Source: Streptosporangium sp. NBC_01756 (GTDB lineage: Bacteria; Actinomycetota; Actinomycetes; Streptosporangiales; Streptosporangiaceae). From it: a DNA stretch of 64,000 nucleotides. The first letter of the stretch is position 1, and every line of letters starts with the position of its first letter. This document shows positions 43,514 through 52,517 of the stretch, piece by piece. Under the pieces are notes generated by a model. That model saw only the letters and a program-made list of their open reading frames with translations, ran no database searches and had not been told where the DNA came from. The position numbers and the translations under genes were made by a program. The stretch lies in contig NZ_CP109130.1 in assembly GCF_035917975.1 (NCBI RefSeq), positions 6,014,001 to 6,078,000 of the forward strand, written 5' to 3'.

Positions 43514-44853
43514 ATCCGTTCGAATCCCCGGAACAGCTCCCAGTCGGTGACCGCCGCGTCGAAGGCGGCCAGCTCGACCCGGGCGTTGTTCGCGTAGTGC
43601 GTCACGACGTCCTCGCCGAAGGCGGTGCGGGCGATCTCGGAGCCCTCCCACAGCTCCAGGGCCTCCCGGAGGCTGCGCGGCACGGTCTCCGCGTCCGAGA
43701 CGTAGGCGTTCCCGGCGAACGGCTCCGCGAGGGAAAGTCCGTTCTCGATGCCGTACAGCCCGGCCGCGACCAGCGCCGAGACGGCCAGGTAGGGGTTGAC
43801 GTCGCCGCCGGGCACCCGGTTCTCGATCCGCAGCGACGGTCCGTGCCCGACCAGCCGCAGCGCGCAGGTCCGGTTGTCCACGCCCCACCTGACTGCGGTG
43901 GGGGCGAAGCTGCCCGCCACGTACCGCTTGTAGGAGTTGATGTTCGGGGCGTAGAGCAGCGTGAGCTCGCGCAGGCAGGCGAGCTGCCCGGCGATGAAGC
44001 ACCGTCCGGTCTCCGACAGCCCGTGCGGGCCGTCTCCGGCCATGACGGGCTCTCCGCCTGAGTCCCGCAGCGAGATGTGGATGTGGCAGGAGTTGCCCTC
44101 GCGCTGGTTCGGCTTGGCCATGAAGGTGATCGACATGCCCTCCTGGGCGGCGATCTCCTTGGCGCCGTTCTTGTAGACGACGTGGTTGTCGCAGCTGGTC
44201 AGCGCGGTGGCGTAGCGGAAGGCGATCTCGTGCTGACCGAGGTTGCACTCGCCCTTGGCCGACTCCACGTACATCCCGGCGCCCTCCATGCCGAGCCTGA
44301 TCCGGCGCAGCAGCGGCTCGACCCTGGCGGTGCCGAGGAGGGAGTAGTCGACGTTGTAGAGATTGGCCGGGGTCAGGTCGCGGTAGCCGCGCCGCCAGGC
44401 CTCCTCATAGGTGTCGTTGTGGACGACGAACTCCAGCTCGGTCCCGACGAACGCGTCCCAGCCCCGCCCGCCCAGCCGGTCGAGCTGCCGCCGCAGGATC
44501 TGCCGCGGCGAGGCGGTCACGTCCGAGTCGTCCTCCCACACCAGGTCGGCCATGAGCAGGGCCGTACCCTCCTGCCACGGCACCCGGCGTAGGGTGGACA
44601 GGTCGGGTCTCATCACGAAGTCGCCGTATCCGCGCTCCCATGACGACATCGCGTAGCCGTCCACCGTGTTCATGTCCACGTCCACGGCGAGCAGGTAGTT
44701 GCAGCCCTCGGAGGAGTGCCGCAGCACCTCCTCCAGGAAGTAGCGCGCGGACAGCCGTTTCCCCTGCAGGCGACCCTGCATGTCGACGACCGCCAGCAGC
44801 ACGGTGTCGATCCGTCCCGCACGCACCTCGTCGTGAAGCTCGCCGACGTCCAC
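43510..44853 (-). CDS. glutamine synthetase-like gamma-glutamyl-amine ligase (PuuA/GlnA4 type)
   Basis: 447 residues, GS fold. N-terminal beta-grasp DTVLLAVVDMQGRLQGKRL, metal/ATP residues in FVGTELEFVVHND and ECNLGQHEIAFRY, SITFMAKPNQREGNSCHIHISL, and RIENRVPGGDVNPYLAVSAL. The lack of the adenylylation-loop tyrosine and the short length place it with PuuA/GlnA3/GlnA4-like ligases that gamma-glutamylate polyamines or ethanolamine rather than ammonia. First gene of an operon with ALDH and SDR, divergent from a FadR-type regulator. Which amine is used cannot be read from sequence. Confidence 0.85.
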   Translation of the reverse strand: MDVGELHDEVRAGRIDTVLLAVVDMQGRLQGKRLSARYFLEEVLRHSSEGCNYLLAVDVDMNTVDGYAMSSWERGYGDFVMRPDLSTLRRVPWQEGTALLMADLVWEDDSDVTASPRQILRRQLDRLGGRGWDAFVGTELEFVVHNDTYEEAWRRGYRDLTPANLYNVDYSLLGTARVEPLLRRIRLGMEGAGMYVESAKGECNLGQHEIAFRYATALTSCDNHVVYKNGAKEIAAQEGMSITFMAKPNQREGNSCHIHISLRDSGGEPVMAGDGPHGLSETGRCFIAGQLACLRELTLLYAPNINSYKRYVAGSFAPTAVRWGVDNRTCALRLVGHGPSLRIENRVPGGDVNPYLAVSALVAAGLYGIENGLSLAEPFAGNAYVSDAETVPRSLREALELWEGSEIARTAFGEDVVTHYANNARVELAAFDAAVTDWELFRGFERM

Positions 44854-44926
44854 GCAGCCCTCCTTGCCGGAGCCTTATTGGGCTAATGTCAGACCATTGA
44901 GTTCCACCGGGGATCTCTTGTCAAGA

Positions 44927-45658
44927 GTGGGGACGAGATTGGACGAGTCGCGGCGGCTGGCGACCGTGCTGCGGCCGGTACGTGCGGGAAACGCGTTCGA
45001 GGAGACCGTGGAACGGCTGCTCCAGGCGATCAAACTCGGTGTGGTGACCGAGAAGCTGCCGCCGGAGCGGGAGCTCGCGGTGCGGCTCGGGATCAGCAGG
45101 GTCACCCTCCGCGAGGCCATCCGCGCCCTGCAGGAGGCGGGCTATCTCACCGTACGGCGCGGCAGGTACGGCGGCGCGTTTGTCATCTACTCCCCGCCGC
45201 GTCCCCGCCGGGGAGACCTGCGCAGGGCCGTGACCGACATGGGGACCGACGACCTGGCCGACGCGCTCACCTTCCGGATGGCCGTGGAGTGCGGTGCCGC
45301 CCAGGTGCTGGCCACCGCGGGGCTGGACGAGGCGGGGCGCGCCACGCTGCTCCTGCGGCTGCGCGAGGTCAACGAGGCCGGGCCCGACGACTACCGTCGC
45401 CTCGACACGGCCTTCCACCTGGCCGTCGCCGAGCTGACCGGTTCCCCGCTGCTCGCCGCGACCTGTGCCGACGCCAGGCTCCGGGTCACCGACCTGCTCA
45501 ACGCGATCCCGGTGCTCCAGCGCAACATCGAACACGCCGCCACCCAGCACGAGGCGATCGTAGCCGCGGTCCTGGCCCAGGACCCCGACGCCGCGCGGCG
45601 CGCGGTCGCCGAGCATCTTGAGGGCACCGCAGCGTTGCTGAGAGGGTTTCTCGCATAA
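44927..45658 (+). CDS. FadR/GntR-family regulator (FCD domain)
   Basis: 243 residues from GTG 44927 (the frame is open to 44864). The N-terminal GntR winged helix KLPPERELAVRLGISRVTLREAIRALQEAGYLTVRRGRYGGAFV is followed by an FCD ligand domain with the metal/ligand-type residues in FRMAVECGAAQ, LDTAFHLAVAEL and QHEAIVAAVL. Divergent from the GS-like operon. A GTCAGAC palindrome (44888-44894) in the gap is a candidate operator. Likely senses a pathway intermediate such as a gamma-glutamyl amine. Confidence 0.88.
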   Translation: MGTRLDESRRLATVLRPVRAGNAFEETVERLLQAIKLGVVTEKLPPERELAVRLGISRVTLREAIRALQEAGYLTVRRGRYGGAFVIYSPPRPRRGDLRRAVTDMGTDDLADALTFRMAVECGAAQVLATAGLDEAGRATLLLRLREVNEAGPDDYRRLDTAFHLAVAELTGSPLLAATCADARLRVTDLLNAIPVLQRNIEHAATQHEAIVAAVLAQDPDAARRAVAEHLEGTAALLRGFLA

Positions 45659-45670
45659 TCTGGTGAAACA

Positions 45671-46450
45671 GTGGGGGATCTGTTCAGGCAACGAATCGTG
45701 GACGCAGGACGGCTTCCGCTGTTCTGCTTCTTCGTCGCGCTGATCGTCGCCTTCGTGTTCACCCGGATCAACGTCCGGCTCATCCGCGCCAAGATCGGCT
45801 GGTTCGGCAACGTCAGCGTCGGCGAGATGCACATCCACCACGTGGTGTTCGGCGTGGTGCTGACCATGCTCGGCGGGGTGTCGGGCCTGATCGTCTCCGG
45901 CATCTCGCAGAGCTGGTACGCCGTGACGGCGGGCATCTTCGGCATCGGCGCCGCCCTGATCCTGGACGAGTTCGCGCTGATCCTGCACCTGCGCGACGTC
46001 TACTGGGAGGAGGAGGGCCGCACGTCGGTCGACGCCGTCTTCATCGCGGTCGCGATCACCGGCCTACTCCTGCTCGGTCTGCGCCCGCTCGGCTGGGAGG
46101 GCTCCTACGGCACTCTGCCGGGCACCTGGCTCGCGACCGGGATCATCGTGGTCAACCTCGTGCTCGCGGTGGTCACGCTGCTCAAGGGCAAGATCTGGAC
46201 CGGTCTGGCCGGTCTGTTCGTCCCCCTCCTGCTGATCCCCGGCGCCCTGCGGCTGGCGCGGCCGGGGTCGCCCTGGGCCCACTGGTTCATGGCGTCCGGT
46301 GCCCGCCGCCCCCGGCCCCGGAAGATGGCCACGGCCGAACGCCGGGAGGAGCGCTGGCGCCGCCCGGTGATCCGCGCCAAGATCGCGTTCCAGGAGTTCG
46401 TCTCGGGCCGCCACGACCTCCCCTCCACCCGGCGCAGGATCCGCCGCTGA
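45671..46450 (+). CDS. integral membrane protein with a histidine-rich motif, unknown function
   Basis: 259 residues, about six membrane segments in residues 14-195, and a strongly basic C-terminal tail (RRPRPRKMATAERREERWRRPVIRAK) facing the cytoplasm. The conserved-looking segment GEMHIHHVVFGVVLTML (residues about 51-67), with three histidines in a row of five, and ILDEFALILHLRDVYWEEEGR suggest a metal- or haem-dependent site, but I do not recognise a named family. Begins 13 bp after the regulator stop, so it may be co-transcribed with it. Confidence 0.7.
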   Translation: MGDLFRQRIVDAGRLPLFCFFVALIVAFVFTRINVRLIRAKIGWFGNVSVGEMHIHHVVFGVVLTMLGGVSGLIVSGISQSWYAVTAGIFGIGAALILDEFALILHLRDVYWEEEGRTSVDAVFIAVAITGLLLLGLRPLGWEGSYGTLPGTWLATGIIVVNLVLAVVTLLKGKIWTGLAGLFVPLLLIPGALRLARPGSPWAHWFMASGARRPRPRKMATAERREERWRRPVIRAKIAFQEFVSGRHDLPSTRRRIRR

Positions 46451-46472
46451 GCGGACGGGCATACTGGGAGGC

Positions 46473-46619
46473 GTGAGTGCTCTTCCATCCCGCTGGGACG
46501 GTGTCGAGCGACGGGTCCCGACTCCCTGGCGGATACGACGACGTCCCCGACCCCGACCCCGACCCCGACTGACGGAAGACCGGAAAGAGACGCCGACTAT
46601 GCCATTAGTGGTGGCATAG
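46473..46619 (+). CDS. doubtful leaderless 48-codon ORF with Pro-Arg run
   Basis: GTG 46473 lies 7 nt after a -10-like CATACT, and GGGAGG directly precedes it. The peptide is VSALPSRWDGVERRVPTPWR followed by a run of Pro-Arg pairs from a CCCCGA hexanucleotide repeat. It ends inside the antitoxin operator. Could be the truncated start of a lost gene. Confidence 0.25.
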   Translation: MSALPSRWDGVERRVPTPWRIRRRPRPRPRPRLTEDRKETPTMPLVVA

Positions 46620-46621
46620 TC
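46595..46621. promoter_or_regulatory. antitoxin operator: 10-bp perfect inverted repeat
   Basis: GACTATGCCA (46595-46604) and TGGCATAGTC (46612-46621) are exact inverted copies with a 7-nt spacer, ending 5 bp before the antitoxin ATG. Typical size and position for autoregulation by a ribbon-helix-helix antitoxin dimer pair. Confidence 0.75.
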
Positions 46622-46626
46622 GGGGC

Positions 46627-46917
46627 ATGGCCATACCTCAGCCCGCAGATCCAACGATCAAGAAGTCGGTGACTCTGCGCCGATCTGTGGCTGAGGAGGT
46701 CGAGACCCGGACAGGCCCTCGCGGGTTCTCCCACTTCGTTGATCAGACGGTCGAGTACGGACTCGCGCTGCTGAAAGCCCAGGAGATCGTGGAGTACCAC
46801 GAGAGCAGGGTCGCTCCTCTGACCGAAGCGGATCTGGAAGAAGCCAGGCGCGCGTGGCACGGCGAGCAAAGGGCGCGAAGACAACCTCCAGTGACGCGTC
46901 ACATATACCCAAGCTGA
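46627..46917 (+). CDS. orphan RHH-like antitoxin
   Basis: 96 residues. An N-terminal KKSVTLRRSVAEEVETRTG-like strand and helix are followed by GFSHFVDQTVEYGLALLKAQEIVEYHESRVAPLTEADLEEARRAWHGE, a pattern I know from VapB-like antitoxins that are normally followed, with overlapping codons, by a PIN-domain toxin. Here no toxin ORF follows within 317 bp. A 27-bp palindrome directly upstream supports autoregulation. It may be a solitary antitoxin guarding against a toxin elsewhere or a remnant of a TA pair. Confidence 0.65.
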   Translation: MAIPQPADPTIKKSVTLRRSVAEEVETRTGPRGFSHFVDQTVEYGLALLKAQEIVEYHESRVAPLTEADLEEARRAWHGEQRARRQPPVTRHIYPS

Positions 46918-47234
46918 TCGCGGCCGCCAAGCTCAGGCGCGCCTCTCCGCTGGGATGGGTTCCCATCTAGCCTTGTCGTATTCGGCCTCGTGTCGTACGG
47001 AAACCCCTACGCGGCCCATCTCGTTCGTGTTCATTCGGGATCTCGGGCGGGCGCCCTCTCATCCGCTCGTCCACGGGCTGGTCAAGGGCCTCCGCGCGTG
47101 CTCGTCGCCAGATCGGACGGCTGAGATCAAGCCTGTGATGCGGCTGGGGCAAGAGGGAGCGGAAAAATCCTGGGACGCATATTCGGGGATCCGCCGGGCA
47201 GTCGACGGTCCTGCCTGCCGAAGGAGTGTGGATC
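46918..47234. other. 317-bp intergenic region without recognisable gene
   Basis: Lower GC than its surroundings. No ORF with a recognisable family, no tRNA, no clear hairpin. Expected position of a toxin partner for the antitoxin upstream; possibly decayed sequence. Confidence 0.5.
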
Positions 47235-47435
47235 GTGGGTCTCATCGAGAAGCTCAATCTGCGTGAGGTGAAGGCCAGGGCCAAGCGGAAGCTGGGCAAC
47301 CGGACCGGCAACCGCCGGCTGGTGGCTGAGAGCCGGACCGAGGAGGCCGAGGCGAAGCTGCTCAAGACCCAGGACGAGATCCTGGACACCGTGGCGGAGA
47401 TGCGCAGGGAGTACGGGGTCAAGCGGCGCGGCTGA
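47235..47435 (+). CDS. small CsbD-like protein
   Basis: 66 residues, highly charged and probably helical or disordered. KARAKRKLGNRTGNRRLVAESRTEEAEAKLLK follows the CsbD pattern (K-x-K-x-x-G-x-x-TGN-x-x-L-x-AEG-x-x-E-x-x-x-G-K), though the conserved GK near the end is changed. GTG 47235 is chosen with AAGGAG 8 nt upstream. CsbD proteins are stress-induced; role unknown. Stands alone. Confidence 0.55.
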   Translation: MGLIEKLNLREVKARAKRKLGNRTGNRRLVAESRTEEAEAKLLKTQDEILDTVAEMRREYGVKRRG

Positions 47436-47591
47436 TCCGCGGGCCGCCGCACCGGGTGCCGGCGTTCCGTCCGTCAGGAACGGCTCCGGACGACGGCACC
47501 CCGGTGGTCACATCCGGTCGCGCCCGGCCCGGTGGTTCCGGGGCGAAAAGAACCGGCGGATTCGCTCCCGATTCGCCGCCGGATCGACCGG

Positions 47592-48455
47592 TCAGGCGGT
47601 TGCCAGCCGGAGGAGGAACGCGGTCTCGGCGTCGTGCGGACCGTGGCTGAGACGGGGGACCGCGAGGAGGATCGCGATGGCCCGGCACCAGAGCATCAGG
47701 CGCCCGTGATCCACATCGAGTTGGGCGATGTTCTCCCGGAGTCGGTCGAGGTCGTCGGCGGGGAGGACCCAGTCGACGGCGTCGAAGGTGGGGTCGCCGA
47801 CACTGGGCCGGGGGTCGATGACCACCGGTCCTCGGGGCCCGCCGTCGAGGACGTTGCCGGGGTGCAAGTCGCCGTGGACCAGGCCGACCGGGCCGTCCTC
47901 CGCCAGGGCGAGCGCGGCGGCCAGCGAACGGTCGAGCACGTCATCTTCAAGGGTGCCCGGCTGCAGGCGCCTGCGGGTCAACTCGAAGAGGAACGCGACC
48001 CGCTCGCGCAGCGGGGGCAGGCTGTCAGGAACCTCGGTGACTCGAAGCGACTTCAGCAGCCCGGAGACCTCCTGCGGAGAGGGCCTCCCGCCGGGGCGGT
48101 CGGCCGTCGTGCCGGGCTCCACGGCATCCAGGAGCAGCGCTCCGGCCGCCACGTCCGCCGCGACCAGGTCGACGACCTGCGGGGTGTCCGCCCAGGCGTT
48201 CAGGGCGAGAGCCTCGGCCGCGCAGATCGCCGGCTCCGGGGTGAGTTTCAGGAAGGCTCCGCCGCCGTCCGCCCGCCGTACCCGGAAGACCCGTGAGGTG
48301 CCGCCCCGGGAGACGGCCTCGACGATCTCCAGGTCCCACCGTACGGCCAGCCGCTCGGCGAGGGCGGGCAGCGCGGTCAGCCAGGGGCGGACCTCGGGAC
48401 CGAAACGGTTGACCAGACGGGCTTCGGCGACGGGATCAACGCGGAGATCGAGCAT
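47592..48455 (-). CDS. aminoglycoside phosphotransferase family protein, APH(6)-like
   Basis: 287 residues. Kinase-like fold with nucleotide-loop region SRGGTSRVFRV, invariant lysine in AFLKLTPEPA, catalytic loop LVHGDLHPGNVLDG and metal-binding VVIDPRPSVGDPTFDAVDWV, the last being the signature of the streptomycin 6-kinase branch. ATG 48455 has GGGAG 8 nt upstream; an upstream in-frame TTG overlaps a hairpin. Whether it gives streptomycin resistance or acts on a cellular metabolite is open. Confidence 0.85.
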   Translation of the reverse strand: MLDLRVDPVAEARLVNRFGPEVRPWLTALPALAERLAVRWDLEIVEAVSRGGTSRVFRVRRADGGGAFLKLTPEPAICAAEALALNAWADTPQVVDLVAADVAAGALLLDAVEPGTTADRPGGRPSPQEVSGLLKSLRVTEVPDSLPPLRERVAFLFELTRRRLQPGTLEDDVLDRSLAAALALAEDGPVGLVHGDLHPGNVLDGGPRGPVVIDPRPSVGDPTFDAVDWVLPADDLDRLRENIAQLDVDHGRLMLWCRAIAILLAVPRLSHGPHDAETAFLLRLATA

Positions 48456-48503
48456 GAGGGATTCTCCCACGAACGCAGGTGGGAGCAGCAGGGCCGCCGA
48501 GCT

Positions 48504-48527
48504 GCACGTCAACTTCGGTTGACGTGC
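48504..48527. promoter_or_regulatory. perfect 10-bp hairpin with TTCG loop
   Basis: GCACGTCAAC (48504-48513) and GTTGACGTGC (48518-48527) flank TTCG and are followed by GTTTTCC on the plus strand. It sits in the divergent gap between the phosphotransferase and the ABC exporter. It may be an operator or a plus-strand terminator blocking antisense transcription. Confidence 0.6.
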
Positions 48528-48662
48528 GTTTTCCTGTCAACCGATGGTGGCCTCATCGGCTTCCGGCGGCGGAACCGGGCCGGGTGCTCGGGGCGAGTAA
48601 AAGGGCGGTAGATAGATAGGACGGCGACCGGGGGCCGGTCACGCCGTTCAGAGGAGTGGAAA

Positions 48663-50390
48663 TTGGCCGAGACCGCCTCCTGGCGACTCCTGTTCGCCTC
48701 CGTCCTCCCGCACCGGCGGGCACTGTTCCTCGGCGGGGCGCTCAGCCTCGTCGGCTCGCTGGCCGGGCTGGCCATGCCGCTGCTGGCCAAGACGGTCATC
48801 GACGCCTTCGGCGAGCAGCGCTCCCTGGTCGGGCCGGTGCTCGGCCTGACGGCTGCCGTGCTGATGGGGGCCGGGGTCGGCGCGCTCGGCAGATACGTGC
48901 TGGAACGCATGGGAGAGGGCGTCGTGTTCGCCGCCCGGCGCAGCCTGGTGGACCGGATGCTGCGGTTGAGAGTGTCGGAGGTGGACCGGCTCAAGCCGGG
49001 CGACCTGCTGTCGCGGGTGACCTCCGACACCACCCTGCTCCGGGCGGTGTTCACCGACGGCGTCGTCGAGATGGTCAGTTCGGCGTTCATGCTCGTGGGC
49101 GCCGTGGTGATGATGGCGCTCATGGACTGGCTGCTGCTGCTCATCACGCTGGTGGTCCTGGTCGTGGTCGGTTCGCTCGTGGGCCTGGTCATGCCGCGCA
49201 TCCGCCGGGCCTCGACGCAGGCGCAGATCGCGGTGGGTGAGATGGGAGCGGTGCTCGACCGGGTGCTGCAGGCCTTCCGCACCGTCAAGGCCAGCGGCGC
49301 CGAGGACCGCGAGATCGCCACGGTGGCCGAAGCGGCCCGCGAGGCGCGGGACAGGGGCATCGCGGTCGCCTGGTGGACCTCCATCGCGGGCATCTCGGCA
49401 TGGGTGTCCGCGCAGCTCGCCTTCGTCGCGGTCCTGGGCGTGGGCGGCGCACGGGTCGCCTCCGGCGCGCTGACGGTCTCCTCGCTGATCGCCTTCCTGC
49501 TCTACCTGTTCTACCTGGTCGCCCCGATCGGCCAGCTGATCCAGGGCGTCACCCAGATACAGAACGGCCTGGCGGCGGTGAAGCGGATCCGCGAGATCGA
49601 GGAGCTCCCGGCCGAGGAGGCCGAGAAGGCGGCCGGCATGGTCGGTGCGGCTCCCGCGGGGGTGAGCTTCGAGGGTGTCGCGTTCCGCTACGGCGACGAC
49701 CGGCCGGTGGTCCACCACGACGTCTCCTTCACGGTCCCGGCGGGCGGCATGACCGCGCTCGTCGGTCCGTCGGGGGCGGGCAAGTCCACGGTGTTCGCCC
49801 TGCTCGAACGGTTCTACGAGCAGCAGGCCGGGACGATCACGGTCGACGGCCGTGACATCAGGCAGTGGCCGCTGGGCGAGCTGCGCGCCTCCCTCGGCTA
49901 CGTCGAGCAGGACGCGCCGGTGCTGGACGGCTCGCTCCGGGAGAACCTCGTCTTCGCCGCGCCGGGTGTGGGCGAGCCCGACATCCGCAGGGTGCTCGCG
50001 CTGACCCGGCTGGAGGATCTAGTCGCCCGGCTCCCCGAAGGGCTGGAGACCAAGGTCGGCCATCGCGGGATCATGCTCTCCGGCGGAGAGCGCCAGCGGG
50101 TCGCCATCGCGCGCGCCCTGCTGCGGCGGCCCCGGCTGCTCCTGCTCGACGAGGCCACCTCCCAGCTCGACGCGGTCAACGAACTGAGACTCCGCGAGGT
50201 GATCGCCGAGGTGGCCAGGGAGACGACCGTGCTGGTGATCGCCCATCGCCTGTCCACGGTGACCAGCGCCGACCGGATCGTGGTGATGGAGGCGGGCCGG
50301 GTACGGGCCGTGGGCACCCACGGTGAGCTGCTCGACGCCGACGACCTCTACCGCGAGCTCGCCGCCACCCAGTTCCTGTTGCGGACGTAG
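48663..50390 (+). CDS. ABC exporter half-transporter (fused membrane and ATPase domains)
   Basis: 575 residues. Six membrane segments in residues 15-295 (type IV exporter fold), then ATPase: Walker A VGPSGAGKST (near 370), Q-loop YVEQDAPVLDGSLRENL, signature LSGGERQRVAIARAL, Walker B LLLLDEATSQLD and H-loop IAHRLSTV. TTG 48663 is chosen because GAGGAG lies about 7 nt upstream. Works as a dimer; multidrug or lipid export is the family theme. No partner half-transporter is adjacent, so a homodimer is likely. Confidence 0.93.
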   Translation: MAETASWRLLFASVLPHRRALFLGGALSLVGSLAGLAMPLLAKTVIDAFGEQRSLVGPVLGLTAAVLMGAGVGALGRYVLERMGEGVVFAARRSLVDRMLRLRVSEVDRLKPGDLLSRVTSDTTLLRAVFTDGVVEMVSSAFMLVGAVVMMALMDWLLLLITLVVLVVVGSLVGLVMPRIRRASTQAQIAVGEMGAVLDRVLQAFRTVKASGAEDREIATVAEAAREARDRGIAVAWWTSIAGISAWVSAQLAFVAVLGVGGARVASGALTVSSLIAFLLYLFYLVAPIGQLIQGVTQIQNGLAAVKRIREIEELPAEEAEKAAGMVGAAPAGVSFEGVAFRYGDDRPVVHHDVSFTVPAGGMTALVGPSGAGKSTVFALLERFYEQQAGTITVDGRDIRQWPLGELRASLGYVEQDAPVLDGSLRENLVFAAPGVGEPDIRRVLALTRLEDLVARLPEGLETKVGHRGIMLSGGERQRVAIARALLRRPRLLLLDEATSQLDAVNELRLREVIAEVARETTVLVIAHRLSTVTSADRIVVMEAGRVRAVGTHGELLDADDLYRELAATQFLLRT

Positions 50391-50618
50391 ATCCGAGTTA
50401 GCGGCCGGTGCCCCCGCACGCAAATTCCCGTGGAGCGTAACGGGATAGTTCGGTCACCGGCCCCGCCGACTGGTTGGCCGCCCAGGAAAGCGGGAATCCG
50501 GCCTGTGCGAAGCCTCTCCTTCGTCTGGGGGTGCCAGTCGGGCACTCGCCGTGTCCGGTCTCCGGTCCAGTCCGTGCGGGACGGGGCCAGGGTGAGGGCT
50601 GGACCGGCAATCGGAAAA

Positions 50619-50651
50619 AGGGCATCCCGGATGTGCTGTCCGGGATGCCCT
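50619..50651. terminator. bidirectional terminator, 13-bp perfect stem
   Basis: Arms 50619-50631 and 50639-50651 pair perfectly around a 7-nt loop. On the minus strand the stem is followed by TTTTCCG-like bases, on the plus strand by CTTCC. It lies 229 bp after the ABC exporter and just before the hut promoter, insulating hutU. Confidence 0.8.
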
Positions 50652-50662
50652 CTTCCTCCGGG

Positions 50663-50706
50663 TTGACCGGTAGCCTCCGGGTGACAAATATGAATGCGTT
50701 CATTCA
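50663..50706 (+). promoter_or_regulatory. hutU promoter with operator TGAATG-N4-CATTCA
   Basis: TTGACC (50663-50668), a 17-bp spacer and AAATAT (50686-50691) form a plausible promoter. The perfect palindrome TGAATG-CGTT-CATTCA (50691-50706) overlaps the -10 edge and expected start point, the position of a repressor site. The same palindrome occurs before the second hut unit at 54238. Confidence 0.7.
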
Positions 50707-50728
50707 GTTTTGATGGGGAGGTTCGGTC

Positions 50729-52384
50729 ATGACCGGCAGCCGGATCGTGCGCGCACCACGCGGCACCACGCTCACCGCCAAGGGGTGGCCGCAGGAGGCG
50801 GCACTCCGCATGATCCAGAACAATCTGGACCCCGAGGTGGCCGAGCATCCTGAGCAGCTCGTCGTCTACGGCGGTTCGGGCAAGGCCGCCCGTGACTGGC
50901 GTTCCTTCGACGCGATCACCCGCACCCTGACCACACTGGAAGGCGACGAGACGCTGCTGGTGCAGTCCGGCCGCCCTGTCGGAGTGTTCCGCACGCACGA
51001 GTGGGCCCCCCGGGTCCTCATCGCCAACTCCAACCTCGTGCCCGACTGGGCCAACTGGGAGGAGTTCCGCCGCCTGGAGGCCGCGGGCCTGACCATGTAC
51101 GGGCAGATGACCGCCGGTTCCTGGATCTACATCGGCACCCAGGGCATCCTCCAGGGGACCTACGAGACCTTCGCGGCCGTCGCCGCCAAACGGTTCGGCG
51201 GCACGCTGGCCGGGACGATCACTCTCACCGCCGGGCTCGGCGGTATGGGCGGCGCCCAGCCGCTCGCCGTGACCATGAACGACGGGGTGGCGATCTGCGT
51301 CGACTGCGACCCCCGGTCCATCGAACGGCGGATCGAGCACCACTACCTGGACGTGCGGGCCGACAGCCTCGACGAGGCGCTGCGCCTGGCCTACCAGGCC
51401 CGGGACCAGCGCAGGCCGCTGAGCATCGGGGTCGAGGCCAACGCGGCCGAGGCCGTGCCCGAGCTGCTCCGCCGGGGCGCGGAGATCGACATCGTCACCG
51501 ACCAGACCTCCGCGCACGACCCGCTGATGTACCTGCCGACCGGCGTGGCCTTCGAGGACATGGCCGCCGAGCGGGAGAAGGACCCGGTCGGCTTCACCCG
51601 GAAGGCGCGCGAGGCCATGGCCAGGCATGTCGAGGCCATGGTCGGGTTCCAGGACGCGGGCGCCGAGGTCTTCGACTACGGAAACTCCATCCGGGGCGAG
51701 GCGCAGCTCGCCGGCTACACCCGAGCCTTCGACTTCCCCGGCTTCGTGCCCGCCTACATCCGGCCGCTGTTCTGCGAGGGCAGGGGACCGTTCCGCTGGG
51801 CGGCGCTGTCCGGGTCCGCCCGCGACATCGCCAAGACCGACCAGGCCATCCTTGAGCTGTTCCCGGACAACGAGCCGCTGGCCCGCTGGATCCGGATGGC
51901 CCAGGAGCGGGTCCATTTCCAGGGCCTGCCCGCGCGGATCTGCTGGCTCGGGTACGGCGAGCGCCATCTGGCCGGTGAGCGGTTCAACGACATGGTGGCC
52001 TCCGGCGAGATCGAGGCCCCCCTGGTGATCGGCCGGGACCACCTCGACTGCGGCTCGGTCGCCTCGCCGTACCGGGAGACCGAGGGCATGGCCGACGGCT
52101 CCGACGCGATCGCCGACTGGCCGCTGCTGAACGCCATGCTCAACGTGGCCTCCGGCGCCGCCTGGGTCTCCATCCACCACGGCGGCGGCGTCGGCATCGG
52201 CCGCTCCATCCACGCCGGCCAGGTCACCGTCGCCGACGGGACCAGGCTCGGTGGCGAGAAGCTGACCAGGGTCCTCACCAACGACCCCGGTACGGGAGTG
52301 ATCCGCCACGTCGACGCCGGCTACGACGAGGCCGTCACGGTCGCGGAGGAGCGCGGCGTCCGCGTCCCGATGCGCGAGTCCTGA
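50729..52384 (+). CDS. hutU: urocanate hydratase
   Basis: 551 residues, NAD-dependent enzyme turning urocanate into imidazolonepropionate, step two of histidine degradation. The N-terminus [28 protein letters not shown], the NAD loop [20 protein letters not shown] and the active-site region [15 protein letters not shown] are diagnostic; length is normal. ATG preceded by GGGGAGG. Followed by an RpiR-type regulator gene. hutH (histidase) is not in the window. Confidence 0.97.
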   Translation: MTGSRIVRAPRGTTLTAKGWPQEAALRMIQNNLDPEVAEHPEQLVVYGGSGKAARDWRSFDAITRTLTTLEGDETLLVQSGRPVGVFRTHEWAPRVLIANSNLVPDWANWEEFRRLEAAGLTMYGQMTAGSWIYIGTQGILQGTYETFAAVAAKRFGGTLAGTITLTAGLGGMGGAQPLAVTMNDGVAICVDCDPRSIERRIEHHYLDVRADSLDEALRLAYQARDQRRPLSIGVEANAAEAVPELLRRGAEIDIVTDQTSAHDPLMYLPTGVAFEDMAAEREKDPVGFTRKAREAMARHVEAMVGFQDAGAEVFDYGNSIRGEAQLAGYTRAFDFPGFVPAYIRPLFCEGRGPFRWAALSGSARDIAKTDQAILELFPDNEPLARWIRMAQERVHFQGLPARICWLGYGERHLAGERFNDMVASGEIEAPLVIGRDHLDCGSVASPYRETEGMADGSDAIADWPLLNAMLNVASGAAWVSIHHGGGVGIGRSIHAGQVTVADGTRLGGEKLTRVLTNDPGTGVIRHVDAGYDEAVTVAEERGVRVPMRES

Positions 52385-52517
52385 AGGGCGTGCGTGTCCC
52401 TCCCACCCGGTGCGTGAGCCGACTCACCCGGTGCGTGAGCCGGCCGGCCGGACCGCGCACCGGGTGGGGTGGGCGGGGGCGGGAATGCCCGCGGATGATC
52501 GAACGGTTGGAGGGGAC

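Noticed and set aside
42164-44248. 694-codon version of the aldehyde dehydrogenase
   Set aside because: The first 245 codons are an out-of-frame reading of the glutamine-synthetase-like gene; the GTG overlapping its stop is the sensible start.
46955-47266. 103-codon ORF in the gap after the antitoxin as a possible toxin
   Set aside because: No PIN, RelE or other toxin pattern, and its 3-prime end overlaps the better supported CsbD-like gene.
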